64,000 nt of DNA from Gimesia aquarii (GTDB lineage: Bacteria > Planctomycetota > Planctomycetia > Planctomycetales > Planctomycetaceae): positions 5,919,800 to 5,983,799 of the forward strand of contig NZ_CP037920.1 in NCBI RefSeq assembly GCF_007748195.1, given 5' to 3'. Position numbers and translations under genes: made by a program. This document shows positions 29,441-36,098 of the stretch, one piece after another. Each line of letters opens with the position of its first letter. Position 1 is the stretch's first letter. The notes beneath the pieces are model-generated. The model did no database searches, was not told where the DNA came from, and saw only the letters and a program-made list of their open reading frames with translations.

Positions 29441-30136
29441 CTACCAGGGATTGTTCCGCTGTTGGTATGCCTGAAAGTTAAAAAAAGCAAATAAGGCAAA
29501 CATAATGCCTGCAAAGCGGTATTGCTCTTTAAAAAAATAAAAGGCCAGTGCACCTGCAGCAACCATTGAAATCTGTATGGCCAACACATCACCTCGGTAA
29601 CGTTTGACGGCTTTGCAGATATCCTCACAAATGTGCCCCCCATCCAGTGGGAGAACGGGAGCGAGATTAATCAATCCCCAATATAAATTGATGAAATACA
29701 AGTAATGAAATGTAGTACCAACATAGACTGCCCCTTGTTGACCCAAGTTATTCCAAAAACCAAATCTGATGGAAATGTATTTAAAGAACATGACTGCTCC
29801 GAGCAGTCCGAAACCGGCCAATGGCCCTGCTGCTGATACAATGATTGATCGCTGGGTTGTCATTCCCGAATAAGGCTGAAACGTAGCCAGACCACCAAAA
29901 TGATACAACATAATTTCAGGGGGCCAACCAAAGTGTTTTGCCATGACGGCATGACCCAACTCATGAATCAAAATTGATACAAAAACACAGGCAATCCAGA
30001 TCAGCGTCATTTTCGGATCATTGGCGTTCCACCCCATGAACGCTGACACCGCCCAGAATAATGGATGTACGCGGACTGGAATCCCAAACAGAGAGAAACG
30101 TAAATCAAATTCGGTGGGATTAACGTTTCCCAGCAT
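29441..30136 (-). CDS. M50 family membrane metalloprotease (site-2 protease type)
   Basis: A 231-residue multi-pass membrane protein. ILIHELGHAVMAKHFG is the HExxH zinc motif inside a membrane helix, and LINLAPVLPLDGGHI is the second conserved motif (NxxPxxPLDGG) supplying the third metal ligand. There is no PDZ domain, so it belongs to the compact SpoIVFB/rhomboid-like subgroup of site-2 proteases that cut membrane-embedded substrates. It begins RFSLFGIPVRVHPLFWAVSAF, typical for this subgroup. It converges on the enolase-family gene, and its start faces the retron locus across 272 bases. Confidence 0.9.
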   Translation of the reverse strand: MLGNVNPTEFDLRFSLFGIPVRVHPLFWAVSAFMGWNANDPKMTLIWIACVFVSILIHELGHAVMAKHFGWPPEIMLYHFGGLATFQPYSGMTTQRSIIVSAAGPLAGFGLLGAVMFFKYISIRFGFWNNLGQQGAVYVGTTFHYLYFINLYWGLINLAPVLPLDGGHICEDICKAVKRYRGDVLAIQISMVAAGALAFYFFKEQYRFAGIMFALFAFFNFQAYQQRNNPW

Positions 30137-30408
30137 CGTCTTATCTTTCTATTTTTACTTTTGCAAAGCGAACTCGCAGCCAGCAGAGATCAAAGAATTA
30201 TCAGTCAGCGTACTACCGTTCTACTGAAAATGCACATCGCTGGAACCTCTTAATTCTGTTTTAAATGTATCCTAGCCATAAAATCAGGGCAATTGCAGTT
30301 CACGTTGCACTCATAAAGACAATTTTTGTATCAGTTTTATAAAACCAGTTTATAGTACTGAATCGTGTTGGAATATAGGGGCTTTATCCAGATTCACAAG
30401 ACTTAACA
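30137..30408. other. Intergenic region between M50 protease gene and retron promoter
   Basis: AT-rich and non-coding. It should hold the promoter of the leftward protease gene. A TTTTATAAAA self-complementary stretch is present near 30338, but nothing else convincing. Confidence 0.45.
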
Positions 30409-30436
30409 TTGACGCAGTTCACGAAAAGGATACGAT
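30409..30436 (+). promoter_or_regulatory. Sigma70-like promoter of the retron RNA
   Basis: TTGACG (30409-30414) and TACGAT (30431-30436) are separated by 16 bases. A start about 7-10 bases after the -10 box falls at 30443-30447, exactly where the a1 repeat of the retron RNA begins. Confidence 0.65.
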
Positions 30437-30446
30437 TTGCAGTCTT

Positions 30447-30467
30447 GATGGGCAGTGGGTCGCACAA
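30447..30467 (+). repeat. Retron a1 inverted repeat
   Basis: 21 bases pairing with 30608-30628. There are 18 Watson-Crick pairs, two G-U pairs (at 30456 and 30460) and a single G-G mismatch (30452 against 30623). The core GTCGCACAA pairs with TTGTGCGGC. Confidence 0.88.
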
Positions 30468-30473
30468 GTTCTG

Positions 30474-30506
30474 ACTCTAACTGAATCCTGACGGATCACT
30501 TAGAGT
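30474..30506 (+). other. msr hairpin 1
   Basis: ACTCTAA (30474-30480) pairs with TTAGAGT (30500-30506). Inside, TG/CA and ATCC/GGAT stack around a TGAC tetraloop with one bulged A and one C/C mismatch. Confidence 0.8.
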
Positions 30507-30507
30507 A

Positions 30508-30526
30508 CTGCGGGGATACCCCGTGG
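30508..30526 (+). other. msr hairpin 2
   Basis: CGGGG (30511-30515) pairs with CCCCG (30519-30523) over an ATA loop, extended outward by two G-U pairs and one C-G pair. Confidence 0.8.
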
Positions 30527-30552
30527 GAGAAGTATTGACCATTCTACGAAAT

Positions 30553-30596
30553 GTGAAGGGTCGCTACGATAGACTCTTATCGTAGCAACCCTTCGC
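30553..30596 (+). other. msd long hairpin
   Basis: The outer stem GTGAAGGGT (30553-30561) pairs with ACCCTTCGC (30588-30596). The inner stem GCTACGATA (30563-30571) pairs with TATCGTAGC (30578-30586). There is one C/A mismatch between them and a six-base loop GACTCT. It is the strongest hairpin in the window and the expected core of the msDNA. Confidence 0.85.
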
Positions 30597-30607
30597 CACA
30601 GGATCGG

Positions 30608-30628
30608 TTGTGCGGCCCGCTGGCCATC
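30608..30628 (+). repeat. Retron a2 inverted repeat
   Basis: The partner of a1 at 30447-30467, followed by a T-rich run (CTTTTTATTATTTTTAT) and then, 72 bases later, the reverse transcriptase start codon. Confidence 0.88.
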
Positions 30629-30699
30629 TTTTTATTATTTTTATAAAGCCATATTCCTGCTGATAATCGCAGTAAACAGAATGACCACGGGATTTTTGA

Positions 30700-31968
30700 A
30701 TGGGCTTATTTCAATTCATACGCCGGCTCCTGTTTGGTTCATCATCAGGCCGACCTGTCACTCCCACTGATTCCTATTCGAAACAGAACAAGACTCAACG
30801 TGCGTACCGAAAACCTCGATTGAAACCTTTTCGATATCGTCAAAACAGACGAACAGATACAACCGAACTCGAAGAAGTTTCATCTCCTCCTTACGAACTC
30901 GCTCGCTATGCATCTCGCACTGGTCATTATTTTGATATGGCTCAGGATACTGATTTTGAAAAACTCGATCAGTACAACTTACCTCGGTTTTGCACACCAC
31001 TGGAACTTTCCCAATGGTTGGAGTTCCCTCTCGGAAAGCTTGCATGGCTGACACACCGGTTTAATCAATTCGATCGCCCTGATGATGTCAAAGAGTCGCA
31101 CTACGTTTATCACTGGTTACCCAAACGAAATGGTTTTCGGTTGATTGAAGCACCAAGACCATTCATAAAAATAGCTCAGGAACAAATTCTAAAGGACTTA
31201 CTAAATAGAATCCCCGTTCATCCGGCTGCACACGGATTTGTTGCCGGCCATTCTTCCGTGACCAATGCATTACCTCATACCGGTAAACGCGTGGTTGTCA
31301 AATTTGATCTGGAAAATTTTTATACAAGCGTCAAATTTTCAAGGGTTGTTTCTATTTACCGTAGTATTGGCTATTGCCGCGAAGTCTCACTTTGGCTCGC
31401 ACGTTTAACAACTTCTGCCATTCCCATGAGCATGCCTTTTCCTGATGGGAGTCTGAGACCACTTTATCCTTATCTCTCTCGCCATCTTCCACAAGGAGCA
31501 CCAACATCCCCTGCACTGGCGAATCTGTCTGCATTTTCCCTGGACGTCAGGCTCTCAGGTTTAGCGCGATCGTTTGATGCAGAATACACACGCTATGCCG
31601 ACGATTTAACCTTTTCCGGTTCCGATCAATTTTTGCGTGCTCTGCGTGTCTTTATCCCACTGGTGGAGCAAATCATTCGGTCGGAACGATTTCAGGTCAA
31701 TCAATCGAAACGACGCGTATTACGAAATAACCAACAACAAAAAGTGACTGGCGTTGTTGTGAATGAACACACGAATGTGCCGCGCAAAGAATTCGATCTG
31801 TTGAAAGCGATCCTCACAAATTGCATTCGAAAGGGGCCTGCAAGCCAAAACCGGAAAGGTCACCCCGATTTCGCCAGTCATCTTCGCGGTCGCGTGGCCT
31901 ATGTTCAACAACTGAACCCAAATCGTGGCCAACGTTTACTCCAGCTTTATCAGCAAATCCGCTGGTAG
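30700..31968 (+). CDS. Retron-type reverse transcriptase
   Basis: A 422-residue RNA-directed DNA polymerase. Catalytic motifs: FDLENFY (residues 202-208, first Asp), LPQGAPTSP (263-271) and YADD (299-302). Retron-specific marks: NALPH at 189-193 fits NAxxH of region X, and VTG at 349-351 is the region Y motif used for msr RNA recognition. Segments such as HPAAHGFVAGHSSVTNA and YTRYADDLTFS look closest, from memory, to myxobacterial (Mx162-type) retron enzymes. There is no group II intron maturase or endonuclease domain. The first 130 residues are an extension: a basic, low-complexity part, then a helical domain (TPLELSQWLEFPLGKLAWLTH) common in long retron enzymes. Start ATG at 30700, weak GGGA upstream. 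No effector is fused recognisably. Confidence 0.95.
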   Translation: MGLFQFIRRLLFGSSSGRPVTPTDSYSKQNKTQRAYRKPRLKPFRYRQNRRTDTTELEEVSSPPYELARYASRTGHYFDMAQDTDFEKLDQYNLPRFCTPLELSQWLEFPLGKLAWLTHRFNQFDRPDDVKESHYVYHWLPKRNGFRLIEAPRPFIKIAQEQILKDLLNRIPVHPAAHGFVAGHSSVTNALPHTGKRVVVKFDLENFYTSVKFSRVVSIYRSIGYCREVSLWLARLTTSAIPMSMPFPDGSLRPLYPYLSRHLPQGAPTSPALANLSAFSLDVRLSGLARSFDAEYTRYADDLTFSGSDQFLRALRVFIPLVEQIIRSERFQVNQSKRRVLRNNQQQKVTGVVVNEHTNVPRKEFDLLKAILTNCIRKGPASQNRKGHPDFASHLRGRVAYVQQLNPNRGQRLLQLYQQIRW

Positions 31969-32038
31969 ACTAAACCACTGAGAAGTACCTTGTCTTACTG
32001 ATAGTTTTTGATACATAATAGATCATCAAATACCCCAT

Positions 32039-32064
32039 AGACTTGGAAAAGTGAAGTCTTTTTT
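32039..32064 (+). terminator. Possible terminator after the reverse transcriptase gene
   Basis: AGACTT (32039-32044) pairs with AAGTCT (32054-32059) across a nine-base loop, followed by TTTTT. The stem is short, so termination may be partial. Confidence 0.5.
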
Positions 32065-32066
32065 GA

Positions 32067-32103
32067 TCCCTGATTGAGGTGTTTTCGTTTCATCAGTCAG
32101 GGA
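32067..32103 (+). promoter_or_regulatory. Hairpin that could mask the ribosome-binding site of the next gene
   Basis: TCCCTGA (32067-32073) is the exact complement of TCAGGGA (32097-32103). The right arm contains the GGGAG-type Shine-Dalgarno sequence lying eight bases before the GTG start at 32113. Pairing would hide the site. Confidence 0.45.
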
Positions 32104-32112
32104 GTAAAACTC

Positions 32113-32907
32113 GTGCTATTACCATTCGATCAGTTAGGAACTATTGTGGGTGGATTTTTTCGTATCCTGTTTGCAAATCCCTACTTTAGAAACCTGTTAA
32201 AACCATTAACACGTTTCTTTATCGGGTTGATTGCGATCCCCATTTTCCATCTGATTCTCAGTAAAGTCATCCGCGTTCAAGAAATTGACGAAGAACTGGA
32301 AAAAGACCTCGAACAGTGGTTTCGTGGTTCCTTGCTCCTGCTGGCTGCGACAGCCAACATGGAAGCCGCCTTGTTTGGGTGGGTTCCTATGAGTCTCCAG
32401 GGAACTGAAGGCTGGATCTTAATGGGTTTCCGCATCATGTTGGCCATTGGTGTGATTGAAGCCATGCCCGATCAGGAACTGTTTTCGATCATTCATCCTG
32501 GTCCACCCACTTTAAAATTATCAAAAGAATACGGAATCTTTCGGGAGCTGAAAGAACAATGGCGCGCTATCCTGAAAGGGCTTGTGTGCCAACATATTAA
32601 CCGTTCCTCTCCCGTATTTGCGATCCTCTCTGCCATTGCCATTGATGCGGTAGGTTGGGTCTGTTATGGAATTGCGATTACACAGTATTTGATAATCGGC
32701 CTGGTGACTTCGCGTGATCGTGCGCTGGATGTACTCTCAGAGTTTGACCGTCAGGTGACAATTCGGCGTCGCGAACTGATTGAGGAATTTGATCTGAGCG
32801 ATAAAGAAGTCAATGCAGCAAACCGAGAGAAGTGCAAAGAAGAAGACCAGCAAGAGATAAACAACCCAACCACAGACGACCTGGATCAGTCTAAGGCGTC
32901 TGCCTGA
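32113..32907 (+). CDS. Multi-pass membrane protein of unknown function downstream of the retron
   Basis: About 264 residues. Hydrophobic helices include LTRFFIGLIAIPIFHLIL, WFRGSLLLLAATANM, ILMGFRIMLAIGVIEAM, FAILSAIAIDAVGWVCYGIA and the adjoining ITQYLIIGLV. The C-terminal 60 residues are charged and cytoplasmic in character. I recognise no family. The GTG at 32113 has a good ribosome-binding site; a TTG at 32074 would extend it by 13 residues. It lies 145 bases after the reverse transcriptase, with a possible terminator and a site-masking hairpin between. Some retrons use membrane effectors with a few helices, so it is a candidate effector, but it could equally be an unrelated chromosomal gene beside topA. 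Confidence 0.7.
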   Translation: MLLPFDQLGTIVGGFFRILFANPYFRNLLKPLTRFFIGLIAIPIFHLILSKVIRVQEIDEELEKDLEQWFRGSLLLLAATANMEAALFGWVPMSLQGTEGWILMGFRIMLAIGVIEAMPDQELFSIIHPGPPTLKLSKEYGIFRELKEQWRAILKGLVCQHINRSSPVFAILSAIAIDAVGWVCYGIAITQYLIIGLVTSRDRALDVLSEFDRQVTIRRRELIEEFDLSDKEVNAANREKCKEEDQQEINNPTTDDLDQSKASA

Positions 32908-32925
32908 ATTTGATCTATTCCGTTA

Positions 32926-35667
32926 TTATTCAGCAGTTTTTTTCTTGGCGGATTTCTTCTTAGCTGCTTTTTTCGTTGTCTTCTTTTTGGCTGCCGCTTT
33001 TTTTGTGGTTTTCTTCGCAGCTGCTTTCGCTTTCTTGGCAGGTGTTTTCTTTGCGGCTGTTTTTTTCGCCTTGGTCCCCGCTGATTTCTTAGTTGTCTTT
33101 TTCTTGGCGGCCTTCTTCTTTGTACCTTTTTTAGCTGCTTTCGCTTCCAACCATTCGAGCGCCTGTTCTAGCACCACATTTTCAACTTCGTACCCCTTGG
33201 GAATGGTCGCATTGATTTTGCCATGTTTCACATAAGGCCCATAGCGACCATCAAAAATGGCAACCGTTTCTTCGTCTTCCGGATGTTTTCCTAATTCACG
33301 AATGGGTGTCGGTGCACTTCGTTGACGCGCCTGCTTTAAGAGTTCCACAGCGCGAGGTAACTCAATCGTCAGAATGTCATCATCCTTCGTCAGAGATTTG
33401 TAGACCTTGTCGTGCAAGACATAGGGACCGAAGCGACCAATGCCCGCGTTGACTTTCTTTCCTGTTTCGGGATGCTCACCTAAAAAACGCGGCAGGCTCA
33501 AGTATTTGAGCGCCTCTTCCAGACCGATCGTGTCCGGGTCGACCGTCTTAGGGATACTGACGCGTTTTGGTTTTGGTCCATCCTCAATCACATCTCCCAA
33601 TTGCAGGTAGGGACCAAAAGGACCAAATAACTTGTAAATGGGCGTGTTTTCTTCAGGATGCATCCCGAGTGACTTCGGCCCTTCGCTTTTCTGACGAATC
33701 AATTTTTCTGCAAGTTCATTGGTGAGATCTGCTGGTGCGATATTGTCGGGAATCGAAGCGGAAACAGGTTCTTCTTCTGCGCCATCGGTGACATACGGTC
33801 CATAACGACCGACACGCACTGCCGACTCAATCCCTTCCAAATTAAGCGTACAGATTTCCCGCGCATCGATTGTTTCTTCCTTGGATTTGACCTGTTCATC
33901 GAGGCCTTCTTTTCCGCGGTAGAATTGGTTCAAATACGGTAAACGATCCCCTTCGCCGACGGCGATATCGTCTAATTCCTGTTCCATGGCGGCCGTAAAT
34001 TGTAGATCCACCAGATTGGGGAAAAACTGTTCCAGTAAGCGAGTGACTGCCAGTGCGGTAAACGTAGGCACAAGTTGGCTACCTGACTTTTTCACATAGC
34101 CGCGATCCTGAATGGTTCCGATGATGGAAGCGTACGTACTCGGTCGACCCACTCCTTCACTCTCCAATTTCCGCACGATGGTCGCTTCTGTATAACGCGC
34201 GGGGGGTTTTGTTTCGTGCTTGAGGGGATCAACCTGGTTGGCTTCGAGGGCCTGATTTTCCTCCAGCGGTGGCAGCATCGATTCACTGTCGTCTAAAGCG
34301 GCTTCCGGATCGTCAACCCCTTCAACGTAGGCACGGAAGAAGCCAGGAAATTCCACATGGCGTCCTGTGGCACGAAACTCAGCATTATCGGCTGTGATGG
34401 TCACTGTTTGAAAACGCAGCTTGGCTTCTTCCATTTGTGTGGCCATCGTCCGTTTCCAGATCATCGCATACAGTTTGGCTTGTTGTCCCTTTAGTCCGAT
34501 TTCTTCGGCCGTTTTCATCGATTTACCGGCGGGGCGAATCGCTTCGTGTGCTTCCTGGGCGCCTTTGGACTTCGTATCAAAACGCCTTATCTCCGGGTTG
34601 AGATAATCTTTACCATATAAATCTTCAATCCGATCTCGCGATGCAGAAATCGCTTCATTCGAGAGATTCACGCTGTCAGTACGCATATAAGTAATGTGGC
34701 CATCTTCGTATAAACGTTGCGCAACCTGCATCGTTTCACGGGCCGACATGTTCAACTTGCGGTTCCCCTCCTGTTGCAACGTGCTGGTAGTAAACGGCGC
34801 AGGGGGCTTGCGTGATTGCAGTCGTTGTTCGACTGAAGTGACAGTCCAATCAGACTTTTTGACACGTTCGAGCAATTCGTCTGCCTGCTGCTCATTCAAC
34901 AACAACACATCCGCATCGGCCTTCAGCTTGCCTGTGGACTCGTCGAAATCTTTACCGCTGGCAACTTTTTTGCCTCCGACCGCTGAGAGCATCGATTCAA
35001 ATTCGGCTCCATCGGAAGTCTTTAATAATGCCTTCAAGTCCCAATAGGTACCACTTCGAAACGCAAGTCGTTCCAGCTCTCGCTGGACCAGAATTCGGAC
35101 CGCGACAGACTGCACACGCCCGGCAGAGAGTCCACGGGCAACCTTTTTCCAAAGTAGGGGGCTTAATGTAAATCCATACAAACGGTCCAGTACACGTCTC
35201 GTCTCCTGGGCAGAGACCAGATTCAAATCAAGTTCACGCGGATTAGCAATCGCTTCCTGAATGGCATCTTCTGTGATTTCAGAGAAAACCATGCGTTTTA
35301 CGGGTACTTTTGGTTTCAATAGCTCAGTCAGATGCCAACCGATACTTTCACCTTCACGGTCTTCGTCAGTCGCAAGAATGAGTTCTTCGGCATCCTTTAG
35401 AGCGTCTTTGAGTTCCTTTACCGTCTTTTTCTTCTCTTTGGGTACCAGATAATAAGGCTCAAATTCTGACTCGGTATTGACCCCCAAGGTGGCCCATTTG
35501 TGCTTTTTCTTGAATTCGGAAGGAACATCAGAAGCCTTTGCAGGCAAATCACGTACGTGCCCCATACTGGCCAGGACCCGATATTTACTGCCTAAATAGC
35601 CACCGATTTTCTTGGCTTTGGCCGGTGATTCAACGATCACCAATGCTTTCAGCTTTTTCTTTGCCAC
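32926..35667 (-). CDS. topA: DNA topoisomerase I with lysine/alanine-rich tail
   Basis: A 913-residue type IA topoisomerase that relaxes negative supercoils. LVIVESPAKAKKIGGYLG and LATDEDREGESIGWHL are the Toprim domain with its acidic metal ligands. GHITYMRTDSVNLS contains the catalytic Tyr. The usual four-Cys zinc fingers are absent; instead there are several C-terminal repeats of the LGxHPE...GRFGPYV type (for example LGKHPEDEETVAIFDGRYGPYV). The last 70 residues are almost only Lys, Ala and Thr, like histone H1 tails, and probably bind DNA non-specifically. Leftward, convergent with the membrane protein gene (18 bases apart). Confidence 0.96.
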   Translation of the reverse strand: MAKKKLKALVIVESPAKAKKIGGYLGSKYRVLASMGHVRDLPAKASDVPSEFKKKHKWATLGVNTESEFEPYYLVPKEKKKTVKELKDALKDAEELILATDEDREGESIGWHLTELLKPKVPVKRMVFSEITEDAIQEAIANPRELDLNLVSAQETRRVLDRLYGFTLSPLLWKKVARGLSAGRVQSVAVRILVQRELERLAFRSGTYWDLKALLKTSDGAEFESMLSAVGGKKVASGKDFDESTGKLKADADVLLLNEQQADELLERVKKSDWTVTSVEQRLQSRKPPAPFTTSTLQQEGNRKLNMSARETMQVAQRLYEDGHITYMRTDSVNLSNEAISASRDRIEDLYGKDYLNPEIRRFDTKSKGAQEAHEAIRPAGKSMKTAEEIGLKGQQAKLYAMIWKRTMATQMEEAKLRFQTVTITADNAEFRATGRHVEFPGFFRAYVEGVDDPEAALDDSESMLPPLEENQALEANQVDPLKHETKPPARYTEATIVRKLESEGVGRPSTYASIIGTIQDRGYVKKSGSQLVPTFTALAVTRLLEQFFPNLVDLQFTAAMEQELDDIAVGEGDRLPYLNQFYRGKEGLDEQVKSKEETIDAREICTLNLEGIESAVRVGRYGPYVTDGAEEEPVSASIPDNIAPADLTNELAEKLIRQKSEGPKSLGMHPEENTPIYKLFGPFGPYLQLGDVIEDGPKPKRVSIPKTVDPDTIGLEEALKYLSLPRFLGEHPETGKKVNAGIGRFGPYVLHDKVYKSLTKDDDILTIELPRAVELLKQARQRSAPTPIRELGKHPEDEETVAIFDGRYGPYVKHGKINATIPKGYEVENVVLEQALEWLEAKAAKKGTKKKAAKKKTTKKSAGTKAKKTAAKKTPAKKAKAAAKKTTKKAAAKKKTTKKAAKKKSAKKKTAE

Positions 35668-36098
35668 CAGACCTGCCCTTCCTGAGAAACCGACGTAAAC
35701 CTTGTCACCAATGTAATCTTGGATACAATACGCGGCTTAATTTCTGCCATTATTTTCGTACTTTGAGAACTTTAGCCGGATCAGTTTGAAACTTTATCTC
35801 GGCAATCCATAACCGCCACAAAACTCTCTGTCAAGCCTGTATTTATTTTTTCATTCCTAATGTGCGCTCAGAATGAGGTACTTTTTGCCTTAAGATCAGC
35901 CAGGAAACAACAGGATTCTTTGAGAGAAGACTTTCACGAATGGCCCGAATAAATTACAACACATAAAATAAACAGAAAACTCTTTTCCAATTTGAAGATA
36001 CGAAAAGTAGTGATCTCGTCAATCAGACATGGTTGCAGTCAAATTTTCACTACCAAAATTCGATTTCATTCGACTTGCAGACTGAAGAAGGAAACAGA
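35668..36098. other. Divergent intergenic region between topA and the PpiD-like gene
   Basis: 431 bases, AT-rich in the right half. It must carry both promoters. I see no convincing promoter boxes or strong hairpins. The open frame extending upstream of 36099 is not supported because the strong ribosome-binding site belongs to the ATG at 36099. Confidence 0.45.

Larger units (their letters stand above)
30447..30628 (+). ncRNA. Retron msr-msd non-coding RNA
   Basis: A 182-base region directly upstream of a retron-type reverse transcriptase. In order: the a1 repeat (30447-30467); a G at 30468 in the position of the branching guanosine; two hairpins that would form msr (30474-30506 and 30508-30526); one long hairpin that would form msd (30553-30596); and the a2 repeat (30608-30628), which pairs with a1. 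This is the exact order known from retrons, in which the RNA folds, the 2'-OH of the G primes cDNA synthesis, and the msd is copied into single-stranded DNA. Copying should start next to a2 (about 30607) and stop between 30526 and 30553, giving a cDNA of roughly 55-80 nt. The boundaries are inferred from pairing, not measured. Confidence 0.88.

Noticed and set aside
30700-31968. Reverse transcriptase as part of a group II intron or diversity-generating retroelement
   Set aside because: No maturase or endonuclease domain and no intron domain V-like ending were seen. No template/variable repeat pair was seen either, whereas NAxxH and VTG motifs plus a1/a2 RNA ends fit a retron.
32945-33235. Hydrophobic 96-codon frame (Phe/Ala/Val-rich) antisense to the end of topA
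   Set aside because: It is the mirror of the lysine/alanine codon repeats of topA, not an independent membrane protein.
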